Positions 31,985 to 42,900 of a stretch of 64,000 nucleotides of DNA are shown one piece after another. Below the pieces are notes generated by a model. It was given only the letters and a program-made list of their open reading frames with translations, was not told the DNA's origin and made no database searches. The translations under genes were made by a program, and so were the position numbers. The DNA is from Corinectria fuckeliana (Eukaryota; Ascomycota; Sordariomycetes; Hypocreales; Nectriaceae). Position 1 is the first letter of the stretch. Each line of letters starts with the position of its first letter. Location: assembly GCA_019137255.1 (NCBI GenBank), contig WPDH01000049.1:62001-126000 (forward strand), read 5' to 3'.

Positions 31985-33033
31985 ATGTCCAAACTCCGAA
32001 ACCAGCAACGCGAGTTCAAAACCTGTGCGCGAAGCAGCGACTTCAAGACTCACGGCTACGTTTTCTCAAACATGGCGCAACCTTATCACATTTCAGGTCC
32101 TTCTAACGCCTCACGGGCCAACTCAGGTGACGAGCGTGAGAACGACAGGACCGAGAGCCTCGATGCATCAATAACTGCGCCTGTCACAGAGGATCTGCCG
32201 CTGCTACCGGACTTTTTCGATCTATTCCATCAATCTTCCGGTGTTGCGCTGATCGCGATTGATTTCGAGAATGGTAGAAATATTGGCTCAAGCCTATCGC
32301 ATAACTTCGAAGTTGGTCTCGCAATGTTGGACGTTGACAGTATCAATTCTGTTCCAACAAACCAAGCAATTTCGACATACAATCTTATTACAGGATATCC
32401 TGTATACCAGCAAAGGGCGTCACGAAGATTTCTCTTTGGAAAATCTGTCATTCTTGCGCGCAACGACATAACGGCACATATCAAATCCTTGGTTCCTTGG
32501 ACTAAGAAAGTCATTTTGATTGGACATGACATCAACAATAATTTGCGAGCTTTAGACTCGCTTCAGTTCGACTATACCGGGATTAAAACCCTTGATACTC
32601 TACGTATTGCAAGAGAATTATATCCTCGCTCATCGCTCACTCTTCCTACTCAAACTAGAATGCCCTCACTCGCGGCTTCACTGCGCAGGGAATGACGCCA
32701 ATTTTACTCTCAGGGCTCTACTTCTTCTGGCAGTCAACATATCCATGGGCCGGCCAGGACTTTGCCAAGAGAAGCTGCCTGCCATGAGAGAGATCGCTCT
32801 ATCTTCACTCCCTGAGACACCAGGCGCCGAATCAGCTCAGCCTATTGTTGCAGCCTTGAAGAATAAAGAACAGAGGCGAAAGAAAAATCGGAAGCATCAG
32901 TCAAAGAGCTGGGAGCTGGGATCTAGAGACGCAAGAGAAAATTCGCGCCGAGCGTGCAGCAAAAAGGCATGATGCTATTATCACGCGCGATTTGAAGTCT
33001 CGAGGGCTCGCTTACCTACTGTTGGCGTTTTAA
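31985..33033 (+). pseudogene. Frameshifted Gfd2/YDR514C-type DEDDh nuclease-domain gene
   Basis: The first frame (31985 to about 32640; ATG at 31985 or, with better context, 32072) encodes a domain typical of fungal Gfd2/YDR514C-like proteins: IAIDFEN, EVGLAMLDV, ISTYNLITG, RRFLFGKS, VILIGHDINNNLRALDSL and LDTLRIARELY. The family sequence then continues only in the next frame (SRLHCAGNDANFTLRAL), so there is a +1 shift near 32630-32655. A second +1 shift comes from an exact 7-base tandem duplication of AGCTGGG at 32907-32920; the original ending continues in the third frame to TAA at 33031-33033. Exonuclease-type residues (D and E of DFEN, D of GHD, H and D of HCAGND) are all present but split across frames. 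Base composition is AT-richer than the neighbours. It is probably a recent pseudogene; a sequencing error is less likely given two lesions. Confidence 0.75.
32907..32920 (+). repeat. Exact 7-base tandem duplication (AGCTGGG x2)
   Basis: Two adjacent identical heptamers inside the broken nuclease gene. Removing one copy in reading would rejoin SKSW with DLETQEKIRAE in a single frame, so the duplication is the likely inactivating lesion at this point. Confidence 0.8.
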
Positions 33034-33377
33034 CCGGGTCAGCCAATTCGGCTTGACCGGTGTCTTATACCTTGCGATACTGCTGTCGAGGTAAGATATA
33101 TCGGAATACATCGTTCGCGATGGGGGCAAAAAGTCTCATCAAACTACAACACAGATCGCTGATGGCGTTATACAAGGACTGCTCCCTCACGGCACTGAGG
33201 CCCACCCGGAGGCGGCATTGCGCAACTTGGGGTGGAAGGAAGCCCCTAGTCGTCAAGGGCACGTGACTGGGAATTTAGAGCAATGAACACCTTGGCACCT
33301 TACAACCCAACCCCACGGCTTCAACAAAACACCAATCAAAGCAACTATAATGGTCACGATCTCGGGACAGGACCACG
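33034..33377. other. Short intergenic region upstream of the radical SAM gene
   Basis: The 3' flank of the pseudogene and the promoter of the radical SAM gene. I see no other feature. Confidence 0.5.
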
Positions 33378-34551
33378 ATGCTGCTTGCGAGACGATGCAG
33401 TCTGACAAGAAGCAACTTGCCCATCTCGGCGGTTAGTCCTAAACTCCGTCGACCCTTGCATCTGGCGCCCCCCTTCCTCCTCGACGACTACCGTCCTCGA
33501 TACATGGCGCTGAGTTCCCGCGACGCCGCCAAGAAACGCTCACTGGCCTACGCGCACCTTCGCAACTGCAACCTGTGCCCGCGGGAATGCGGTGTCAACC
33601 GGTACGAGACCACTGGCATGTGCCTCATCGGGGACAAGGCGAAAGTCAATGTGATAGCTCCCCACTTCGGCGAAGGTCCGTCCACTTGCTTCTTTGTCCC
33701 CTTGCATCAAGTAGATTGCCTCGTGGCCGCAACATGCAACTGGCTGACCGGATGGACCTACACCAGAGCCTTGCATCCAGGGCCATAATGGCAGCGGTGC
33801 CGTCTTCATGAGCGGGTGTAACCTGCGCTGCGTCTTCTGCCAAAACTTTGACATTTCTCACCAGCGAAACGGCATGGACCTGACGCCCGAGGAGCTGGGC
33901 GACTGGTACGTCAAGCTGCAGAATGTGGGCTTCGTCCACAACATCAACATCGTTACGCCGGAGCACGTGGTCCCGCAGGTGGCTTTGAGCATCCTGCATG
34001 CGAGGGACCACGGGCTGAGGGTGCCCATCGTCTACAATACCTCAAGCTTTGATTCCCCCGCATCTCTGGTCTTGATGGATGGGCTGGTGGACATCTACCT
34101 GGCTGACTTCAAGGTGTGGGACCCCGCCACTTCCAAGCGGTTGCTCAAAGCAGACGACTACGCCGCCACTGCCAGGGAGAGCGTCAAAGCCATGCACAGC
34201 CAAGTCGGCGACCTGTGCTTCACCGGTGACGGAGTTGCCAAGAAGGGCTTGCTGGTGAGGCATCTGGCCATGCCCGGCAAGGAAGCAGAAGGGGCTGAGA
34301 TCATGAAGTTCCTAGCCAACGAGGTCTCGGCCGACTGCTTCGTCAATATCATGGAGCAGTATCGTCCGGATGCCCATGTAGGCAAGGTGAAGCAAGGGAG
34401 AGTCAAGGACGGCGAGACGAATAAAGTCCGGTATTCCGATATTAATCGCCCTGTCACCGACAATGAGGTGTCGTCGATCCGCAAAGCTGCCCTTGATGCT
34501 GGCCTCTGGCGTTTCAACGATCCACCCAGGCACGACGGGTTTGCCATCTGA
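33378..34551 (+). CDS. PflX-like radical SAM protein (COG1313-type)
   Basis: Two exons: 33378-33675 and 33767-34551, 360 residues. Splicing rebuilds the family segment PHFGEEPCIQGHNGSG across the junction, which confirms the 91-base intron. The radical SAM cluster motif CNLRCVFC (Cys117, 121, 124; CX3CX2C) is intact and lies in a TIM-barrel-like fold with later SFDSPA, DIYLADFKVWD and NIMEQYRPDAHVG motifs. A second cysteine group, CNLCPRECGVNR plus Cys82, precedes it and could bind another Fe-S cluster or metal. The family resembles pyruvate formate-lyase activating enzymes, but the substrate is unknown, and no pyruvate formate-lyase gene is nearby. The first 40 residues are basic and poor in acids, possibly a mitochondrial targeting sequence. 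Bacterial ancestry is plausible. Confidence 0.85.
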
Positions 34552-35083
34552 GGAAAGGCTCGTAATCTAGCTCTGGGACACACGGGTGCGAGGCCGGGTG
34601 CGAGCCTATTATGAAGCCCGTTGGCGCTTATCCAACGCCACCTAGGCCGTGTCCCTTTGAGCTGCTTTGACGCGGCCCCAGTGACCAACCCCCTTCTGGA
34701 TTATAGGCCAGTCTCCTAGCATGTTTTTTGCCCGGTCAACTGAACAATATCAAGAGTTATCTCCTCTCCCCTATTCAAGCCTGCCTGTGGCGAACGAGCA
34801 CGGATCACACTTCTCGTCAGGAACGAGTGTTGGTGGCCCTCAGCCATGGAGCCCTAAGCAAAACTACCGGGCTCTAGTTTCGGAAGTCGGTCGTAGGCTT
34901 GGTGAGGGTGCATCCAGAGGACAAAGCTCTGGGCTGCAGCCCAAAGTATGCCAAAGTATAGCCATTGCTACGATGCGACGCCTTTGTCAGTGGCAGAGCA
35001 ACCATGCTGACATGCACGATGCATATCTACCAGGGATACGAGCGTCTCGTCCTGTTAACCCATCGTCGAGTGAAAGACAATAA
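34552..35083. other. Intergenic region
   Basis: The 3' flank of the radical SAM gene and the promoter of the following unknown gene. I see nothing else in it. Confidence 0.5.
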
Positions 35084-36064
35084 ATGTTTGATCAAAACGT
35101 TGTACACACCAGCATGGAGTACATCTTCCCAACCATTCAACATATAGCCCATCTTCTGCCCATGGATGCTAGAATCACACCACCTCCAGAAAAGATGGAT
35201 ATCACGCATCCCACGACGTTGGGCGCTCCTCCATCAGAATCATCCGAGACTGTTTCAGAGACCACTCAGTCCTCAGATGGTGCTACTGCAGCCGGCTCTC
35301 CCATCAAGAAGCGTCATCGAAACCCTCAGTCAGTTTCCAGCAGCCGCTCGCGAGCCGACGCCAGACACAACTCCTTTCAAAATACCATCTTCTCGCCGCG
35401 GCCATTCGAAAGTCTGTATACAGAACGGGCATACCTCGCCAGCTCGCTGCAGCGGCAGTCCGCCATAGCAGCGGACCTTATAAGACAATACTCCACCACA
35501 GAGGCTCGGCACCAGGATCTCGAAGCGGGCAAAGAGCGCCGCAGACTACGCAAGTATCTCGGGCTTCTCAGGTCCAAGATCAACCAGGCAGTCGAGCAGG
35601 AAAAGGCAATATTCCTTGGGCTCGGCGAGCTGTACGTGGAGATCCAGAGTCGTGAGAATTGGGCCTGGGCCCGTGGGCCAAGCTTCATGGACAACTCGAT
35701 GCCAGAGACGCCTTCGGCGTACAGCGCCATGTCCCCTATATCTCGCGGCATGCCTACACCAACTACGCCCCTCGATGCCACGTCTCCTGAGTTCTTTCCA
35801 GGCTACTTTGACGACCATCATCAACCCTCGGATGGTCAATGGTGTCAGCAGGAGCCGGCAGATCCCGGAAGAATTCTGGACACGGTGCCTGAAGAGGGCG
35901 AGGAGCCCATACACAACCTTGACGTAAGCCACGAATATGTTGACAGTGAGGTATCCCAGCAGGCAGAGGACGCGGAGGACAATTTAATGCCGTGTTTTGA
36001 TGCCAGCTCCAGGGCCAGGCGCCGCAGTCTTCCATGCATTCAGACTGCTTGGCCGGAGACCTGA
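35084..36064 (+). CDS. Hypothetical protein with central helical segment
   Basis: A single exon of up to 326 residues; I do not recognise a family. The N-terminal 100 residues are disordered and Ser/Thr/Pro-rich, with a basic IKKRHRN patch. Residues about 100-190 are helical and charged (ERAYLASSLQRQSAIAADLI, KERRRLRKYLGLLRSKI, EQEKAIFLGLGELYVEIQ), probably a coiled coil. The rest is disordered and acidic. There is no membrane helix. The start is uncertain: 35084, 35162 (MDARIT) and 35195 (MDITHP, best context) are in frame, and the sequence before 35162 looks leader-like. The gene converges on the NECAP-like gene with a 232-base gap. Confidence 0.65.
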   Translation: MFDQNVVHTSMEYIFPTIQHIAHLLPMDARITPPPEKMDITHPTTLGAPPSESSETVSETTQSSDGATAAGSPIKKRHRNPQSVSSSRSRADARHNSFQNTIFSPRPFESLYTERAYLASSLQRQSAIAADLIRQYSTTEARHQDLEAGKERRRLRKYLGLLRSKINQAVEQEKAIFLGLGELYVEIQSRENWAWARGPSFMDNSMPETPSAYSAMSPISRGMPTPTTPLDATSPEFFPGYFDDHHQPSDGQWCQQEPADPGRILDTVPEEGEEPIHNLDVSHEYVDSEVSQQAEDAEDNLMPCFDASSRARRRSLPCIQTAWPET

Positions 36065-36296
36065 GCACCTTGTTTTTTTAATCCGGATTGCAAGGCCCCG
36101 GCGTTTGCACTCAACTAACATGGCTTTTTGGGTGGGGAAAGGCGTCCATCTGTACCAAAAAAACCGAGAAACTACTACCATTATTATTTCATTATTAACA
36201 TGATACCAACCCCTGATTCTACTCGTCGGGGGTTATCCAAGATATTTTTATATGTACGCTGTGCCATGTTGGCTGAATGTTACGGCTGCTTAGTCT

Positions 36297-37073
36297 CTAT
36301 GCAAACTCTCCAAACTGGCCATCGTTGAATCCTAAATCCTTTGCTGACTGCTGCTGTTTCTTGACAACCTGTGCGCTAGGTGGCGGCGGCAACGAGAACC
36401 CACCTCCGCCGGAGGGCCCAGGCGGCGGCGGAGGCAGAGCAAACGCCTGCAGGTTGCTGGCCCCGGGCTCCAAGGCAGAGCTCGACGACGCAGGCGGGGC
36501 CTTGCGGCGGCCGAACTTGGAACCGCCGAAGCTGACGGTGATGGTCTCGCCCTCCTTGAGGCTGTAGTCGCGCTTGTCCTCCTTCTCCTTGTCCTCGGCC
36601 GGCTTGCTCTGTTCACCCTCCCAGCCCAGCGCCTTGCGGGCCTCCTGCAGGGCAATGGACAGGTCGAAGGCCTCGCTGCGCTCCTCGAAGCCGATGCCCA
36701 GGGTGGCACGGCGGCCCTGGGGGTCGCGCACGGTCAGGGCGAAGAAGCGGCTGCTGTCGAGGACGGGCTCGACGGCGGCGGCGGCGGTGTAGGGGGCGGC
36801 GGCGAACAGCTGGCCCGTGGACAAGTCCTCGAGCACGGCGTCGACCTTGAGCTTGCTCTCGGCGGCGGGGGACTCGTAGGCCGTCTCGACGACGCGCAGG
36901 CGGGCGGTGAAGATGTGGCGCTTGGGGTCCGCGGTCCAGCCGGCGGCGTTGTGGCCCTTGGTGGAGGTCAGGGGCGGGATGTTGTAGACGTGGACGGCGT
37001 TGGCGACGAAGAGGACGCGCTGGATGGCGTCGGCGGGGAGGGGGGTGCCGGTGGCGGGGTCGAGGAGCTCCAT
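36297..37073 (-). CDS. NECAP-like adaptin-ear-binding endocytic protein
   Basis: A single exon of 258 residues. I start at the ATG at 37073 (MELLDPATG); the in-frame ATG at 37142 would add an atypical leader. Residues about 15-170 form the PHear domain of the NECAP family: RVLFVANAVHVYNIPPL, WTADPKRHIFTARLRVVE, FFALTVRDPQGRRATLGIGFEERSEAFDL split across strands. A basic KDKRDYSLKEGETITVSFGGSK segment (in pieces) and a Pro/Gly-rich tail follow, closing with FGEFA, an acidic-Phe type peptide suited to AP-2 or clathrin-adaptor ears. NECAPs act at clathrin-coated pits during endocytosis. Third positions are strongly GC. The tail has PPPPPGPSGGGG runs. Confidence 0.87.
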   Translation of the reverse strand: MELLDPATGTPLPADAIQRVLFVANAVHVYNIPPLTSTKGHNAAGWTADPKRHIFTARLRVVETAYESPAAESKLKVDAVLEDLSTGQLFAAAPYTAAAAVEPVLDSSRFFALTVRDPQGRRATLGIGFEERSEAFDLSIALQEARKALGWEGEQSKPAEDKEKEDKRDYSLKEGETITVSFGGSKFGRRKAPPASSSSALEPGASNLQAFALPPPPPGPSGGGGFSLPPPPSAQVVKKQQQSAKDLGFNDGQFGEFA

Positions 37074-38093
37074 TGCGGAGGATGGATAGGAGAGTATGAT
37101 GAGGATATACCGAGATCTGAGGGGGGGGATCAAATTAAACAAGGACGGTGAGCGGATGGTAGATCAACGTCGGCGGATGCGGTGGTGATGATGATGTTGA
37201 AGGTATCTAGAGCGAGATGTGTTAGTAGAGCGGCCATCTTCAGCTGGTACCTCAGGTAAGCTGAGCTCTAGGTAAAGGAGCAAGGGACAGGCGGAAGGAG
37301 CGGTGCGGGGTGGATAAGATAAGCAGGCCAAGGGACCAATTTTGGGGGCCACCTTGGCGGCTTCAGGGTAGGTAGCCTCCTCGACCCAAATCGCGCGCAC
37401 TTTGTTAGGCAGCGTCCGTCATGATACGATTCGACAGGATGGGGGAGACTACGTTGGATGTGGGTATACGCCCATTGGCAAGGGCTGGATCACTTGGTGA
37501 GCTGCTCTTCGTTTTCTGCTGTGTTCTTTCAGGTACAATCTCTGTTGAGATTAAAATATTTAGAGTCCAGTAAATTGCTAACCGCCTCGGTGCTGCACTC
37601 GATGAGAGAATTGAAGAGTTCTGGATGGATGAACTACATGTGTCTGTAAGTTGATACGGGATTCATGGTCTGATATAAAGGAGACAACGTTGAAAAGCTG
37701 ATTATTCAATAGCCAGCTACAGTACACATGCATACTTAGCAAGCGGGTGAAATAAAACATGGGAATGAGTTGCACCAAAATGTGGTGGTTTTGGGTGGGG
37801 GCTGTTCCCATGTATTCTTTCACCCGCTTGCTTACTAGGTACCTGGTAAGTACGACGTAGTCTTATGTAGTTAGTACCTGCTTAAGAGCTTCCACCCGCT
37901 TTTCGGCCCCACTTCCAACCCGCCGGAACACAACCAGCATAACCCCGCCAAAGAGGACCGAACTGACTGACTGACTCATGGAACGTTGAAAAATCACCCC
38001 TCGACCCTCGACCAAAACCGAACCTCGGAATATCATCACCTATCTACAGTACGGCACTACACACACGTCCGGCCCCCTCCTCGCCAACCGACC
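37074..38093. other. Divergent promoter region with a hairpin element
   Basis: This 1 kb separates the divergent NECAP-like and eIF2B-alpha genes and holds both promoters. A 95-base near-perfect inverted repeat lies at 37738-37832. I see no coding signal. Confidence 0.6.
37738..37832. mobile_element. Near-perfect hairpin / MITE-like inverted repeat
   Basis: Two 28-base arms (37738-37765 and 37805-37832) are reverse complements at 26 of 28 positions, starting AGCAAGCGGGTGAAA on the outer side, around a 39-base loop. The loop has a further short pairing (CACCAAAA with TTTTGGGTG). A possible TACT duplication flanks it. It lies in the divergent promoter between NECAP-like and eIF2B alpha. A small non-autonomous element or a structured RNA are both possible. 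Confidence 0.6.
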
Positions 38094-39305
38094 ATGGCCA
38101 CCGTCTCTCCAACGCGTCAGCCACCGTCTCTCTCAATCCTCTCCTCTTGAACCCGAACTGACGTGTGTTGGGGTCCTTCTTTGTAGCTACCGCCTCTGAG
38201 CAACAGGCGCCCTCCTCCTCCACTCAACCTACCAGCTCCTCCTCCTTCGAGTCCGTTCTTTTCCACACCTTTGCGCTCTCCCTGCAGCCCGCCGCTCCCA
38301 AACTAACCCTTTTCGCCTCCAGCATCGTCGCCACGTACCGCAGCCTCCTTGCCTCGGACCCGCACCTCACCAAGCCCGTCGCCGCCATCGAGTCCCTCAT
38401 CGCCCTCCTCGGCTCCACGCCCTCCACCACCGTCTTCGAGACGCTCGACACCGTCAAGGCCCAGTCCGACCGCCTCAAGGCCTCCGTCGCCAACCCCGTG
38501 CCCCTCTCCGCCGGCACTGACCTCTTCCTGCAGTACCTCGTCTCCTCGCTGCGCTCCCAGGACGGCAGCTTCGACGCCGTGCAGAAGCACCTCCTCGCCA
38601 ACGGCCGCCTCTTCGCCGCCCGCGCCAACGCCGCCCGCCACGGCATCGCCGACTCCGGCTGGCGCTTCGTCCGCGAGGGCCAGTGCGTCCTGACCCACGG
38701 CGCCTCGCGCTCCGTCATCGGCATCCTCGAGCGCGCCGTCCAGAACATCGGCGCCGCCAAGTTCAAGGTCATCTACGTCCGCGAGGAGGACCGCGTCGAG
38801 GAGAGCGACCGCGTCGTCCGCGAGCTCCGCGACAGGGGCATCCCCGTGGCCGAGATCGCCGAGGGCTCCGTTGCCTACGTCATGGGCCTCCTGCGCCAGG
38901 TCAACATGGTCATCGTCGGCGCCGAGGCCGTCACCTCCAACGGCGGCATCATCTCCCGCATGGGCACCCTGCAGATCGCCAAGCTGGCATCCGAGGCCAA
39001 GGTGCCCTTCTACGTTGCCGTCGAAACCCACAAGTTCGCCCGCAAGTTCGTCATTGACCAGCGCGACATCGGCTTCAAGCAGGACATCCTCGACTTCTCC
39101 GTCGACTCCAAGAGCAAGCAGCCTTCCGACGCTGTTGACTTTACTGTACGTCCCTTCCAAAGATTTCTCTCATGACACAACCGGCTAACCACCCGAGTCA
39201 TAGCCTCCGGAATACATCTCCAAGCTCATCACCGAGAACGGCATCAAGATGCCTGGCTACGTCTTCGAGCAACTCCTCGACATATACGGCAGCCTGAACG
39301 GCTGA
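38094..39305 (+). CDS. GCN3: Translation initiation factor eIF2B subunit alpha
   Basis: Three exons: 38094-38115 (22 bases), 38187-39145 and 39204-39305, 360 residues. The first exon gives MATVSPT; splicing with CTACCGCC keeps the frame, and introns are 71 and 58 bases. Family motifs: TKPVAAIESLIALL, LSAGTDLFLQYLV, CVLTHGASRSVIGIL, YVREEDRVEESDRVV, VGAEAVTSNGGIISRMGT, PFYVAVETHKFAR, and C-terminal PPEYISKLITENG. The alpha subunit belongs to the regulatory part of eIF2B, the decameric guanine-nucleotide exchange factor for eIF2, and senses phosphorylated eIF2 alpha in general amino-acid control. It acts in the cytosol. The domain is complete and no residue looks abnormal. Confidence 0.93.
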
Positions 39306-39993
39306 GCGACCCATGCCCTACAATAATAGCGCCGCGCCCATCTGCGAAGCCGAGGAACGTTGCGACACGATCTCCGATAACCCTCGAGGCCGCCCAGGAT
39401 GGTTCGTCACCGCTACTGAGCCCCCTTCCTCATATCGAGTCGACTCACGCCTAGAACCCATCATACGCAAGGGAACATGTCATCACCACGCAAAGATCCG
39501 CCAGGACTTTGAAAGGCGGAGAAACCATGTTTCAAAAACACGAGTCAGGTTCTGTGAAGGATGAAAGATGTGGTGGGGGGATGGTACAAGTCGGCAAGAA
39601 GGGGCTACTCCAGGGACCTTTTCTTGTCCACCGTCCCTCAACTAGGCGGCGATTTAGGGATTCACCGACATTCAGATATGACAGGATGCAATGTTGAATC
39701 TGGGATAGGTCTTGATAAATAAGAAGCGTGAACCTGAGTCCCACGCCTTGCTAGCTGAAGAAACCAAGTCAGCTTCGTACATCCTCCAAGATGGTCAAAG
39801 TCGTTTTCTGCCCGGCACAATTTTAACTCGGTACTAACACAAATCTCGTGGTCCACGGCACGCTGCTTTTGGGGATGAAACCCCTTTTCAACCTAATCCC
39901 CGAATCCAAACCGCCCATCCAATATCACGCCGTTGGAACCAAAAAAACAACCAAAACACACACACACACCTCTGAGAGCAAGCAGAAACCCTG
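39306..39993. other. Convergent intergenic region
   Basis: The 3' flanks of eIF2B alpha (plus) and Egt1 (minus). It contains a short CA run at about 39956-39968 and no coding signal. Confidence 0.6.
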
Positions 39994-42900
39994 TCAAACA
40001 TCGCGCACCAGCCTGGCACCGACCCACGCATATGGATAGTTCCGCTGGTACCAGTTGACGAAGCTCCTGCGGCCGGCGATGCGGGGGTGCGTGGCCCACG
40101 AGCCGCCGAGCACGACGTTGTGCTTGCCGTCGAAGAAGTCGGCCGTGTAAGCCGGGTACAGCGACATGGGCTCGAACTCGGCGTAGCGGGTCAGCGGCGA
40201 GCTCGTCCACTCCCACACGCCGCCCATCTCCGCCTGGCCGGCGAGCTTGTTGCCGCGGGCCGTTACCGCCACCGGGTGCCAGTGGCGGAACCCGACGTTG
40301 GCGCCGGCGAGGTCGAGGAACAGCTCCGAGCTGTTGTCCCCGGCCGAGGTGGCGGGCTGGGATGGCGGAGTCTCCTCTACTCCGTCGTTGACGAGGTGGC
40401 TGTAAAGGCTTGTTAGCTCTCTACTCGTTCAATATTATAAAGAAAAAGGGGTTTCCCTACCCATTGACTGCAGGAACCGTCTTCCCAAGCGTCCGCTCCG
40501 CCTCTGCCCTCTTCTGCTTGTTGACATGCCAGTAGATGCTTTTGGCCTCCTCAAACGTGGGGAGTCTCCCACCCATCCAAGATGCGCAGCCGGCCAGCTC
40601 GTCGTACGAAGCGAAGACAGGCCAGTCGAGGGCATACTTGAGAGGTACAAGGCCATACACGGTTCGCACAAACTTGCCATTCAAGAACGAGTCTGGGACT
40701 TCCTTTGTGACACGTCCGTATCCTTTTCCGTTACCGTTCCTAGATCCATTCGCGTGACCGTTGAGGCTTCTGTTCCCATTCGATGTCTTCGATGGCTCAA
40801 AGGCCCAAGAAGCAGGGATTTGGCTGGCGCGAGAGTTGTACATGTATTGAGCGTACTAGTATGGCTGTTAGGAAATATCCTCATACAAACAACGTGCTTT
40901 ACATACCTCTTCATTGGTGATGGGGCGCCCTTGGGCTTGGAAGGCGTGGACCTTTGTCTGCCGTGCGGGCTTCTCGTTATCCCTGAATATAGCTTAGTTT
41001 TGTTCTTTCTGATCTTCGCACGAGAATGTATACATACCACCCAAAATGACGGTCTGGGTCAGTTCCGCTCTCCGGGTCATCCATGCCCAAGGTGATCGTC
41101 TGCTCAGGGACGTCAAACCACTCGTTGGGAACCCTCGCCTCGTAAGCCTGTCTAGCCAGCTTCTCAAAGTTGGGCCGCACGGCATGAGGCGGAGGCAGCG
41201 TCCTATCGCTCTGCAGCATCATATACAGAAGAGTCTCAATGTGCATCACCTCGTGCTCGAACCCGACCCAGATTCCTCGAGCCACGTCCCTGGGGATCTT
41301 CTTCGGGCCGTCCCTGTACATATCTCGAAGTCTTACGCGGACGCTGTCCTGGTAAGCCGAGATTATCTCAAGTGACGGCCACTCGCTGGGAATCTCCGAG
41401 TGTGCATGGCACTGCTCTGGATTGTCCACGTCCGGGTCGATTCCGCGTTCGAAAATGGACCGGAAATAGGATGGCTTGGTAGCAGGTTCCCGGGTAGTCT
41501 TGGTCATCTGGATATCCAAAAACGTGGGGATATGGCCCAGGTAGAAGATGCAGGCGTTCCGCAACTTGATCGGCTTCTCCATGAGTTCATCTCTCGGGAG
41601 CATCCCCTTCGTCACTACGTCCCAGGCCGTCCACAACGCTTCCCATTCCCGCACCGGCGGCAAAGGCCCAGTTGCGTAGAGCGATGGGACCAGGCTAAAC
41701 GGCATACTGGATTTCTGCAGCATGTGAAGCCCTGAATATTCAGTCAGTCAGTCTCCGTTCTCTATACTTGGTCTCGACTTATTGCTGCTTATACAACCCC
41801 CACGTCACCGAACCTGTCTCGGTCACACTGCACACACGCCGGGTTGCATTGGGAAATACGGGTATGCAGCACACATCACACAGCACGCCCTGAATGGTCT
41901 GCATACCCGTGGATCAATCGCGGGGTAATTCGAACCCATGCCCAATCCCGTGTGGCAAAATCGACCGTTTGGGGTTGTGACAGCTGGTCACGTTGCGTGT
42001 TGACTTACCATACTCGTCTCCCCGAGTCCAACGCCCAATCTCGGTGAGACCGGCCGCGGCCCAAAGCCTCTCGGTTTCTGCCTTGGAATACTTCAGGCTC
42101 TGTTCGATTTCGATTCGCTCATGGGGCATTATCGCCGATCCCAGGACTTCTGTGCTGCGAATAGGGGCGACAAAGGCCTGGTGTCGACCGCCCTCTTCAT
42201 CGTATACGTATTCGCCTATTACTCTCCAGTTCTCCACATCGAACACTTCTTCTCCGAAGAGCTCATTTGCGTAGGAGAGTCCGTTGAGGACGAATCTGTG
42301 TAGTTTGTGAGCGATCAAGCATGCCTAGTCAGGCCAGTAATCAGCTTACTGGTGAGTGAGACCCTGTTTGTCTGGACCGGAAACTTGTCAGCATGGAACA
42401 ATCTTGGCATTCCTCTCGGAGCCTCTCACCGTTATACGCATGACTGCTTGCCAGTTAGTCATTATGCCAACTGAAGGGACCATCTGACTTACTAGACCTT
42501 GGCGGGGTCGCTGCATGAATCAACACCAACAAGCAAGGTGTCTGAAGGTTGGAGGACATCTGCGAAGCCTCCCAAAAAGTCGGCGGCTTCGTCACGATGG
42601 AAGTTGCCTAGGGACGGATGGTGGTTAGAAAGCGTGGGGTGTGGCTGGCCTCAAAGAACGTACCGATACTTGAGCCCAAGTGAAGAATGCACTTGGTGCG
42701 CCCAACCACGGAAGCATGCTTCAGCCACTCCCTCCCATCGTCATAGGTACCTAGAAGGCCGTGGCACGAGACGTATTTGAACTCTGGTACCTGGGCTAGA
42801 GTGCGGTCAAGCTCTTTACGGGACAAATCCAAGGCAAAATACTGAATGGACTTTTCGAGGTCCTCGAAAGCCTGGAGCAGCAGGCATACCTTGCGGAGGT

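Noticed and set aside
38303..39160. 285-codon open frame on the minus strand
   Set aside because: Antisense shadow of eIF2B alpha, Gly/Asp/Val-rich.
41921..41946. T-arm-like ATTCGAACCCA in an Egt1 intron
   Set aside because: The flanking bases do not form a five-pair T-stem, and no D-arm or acceptor strand is nearby.
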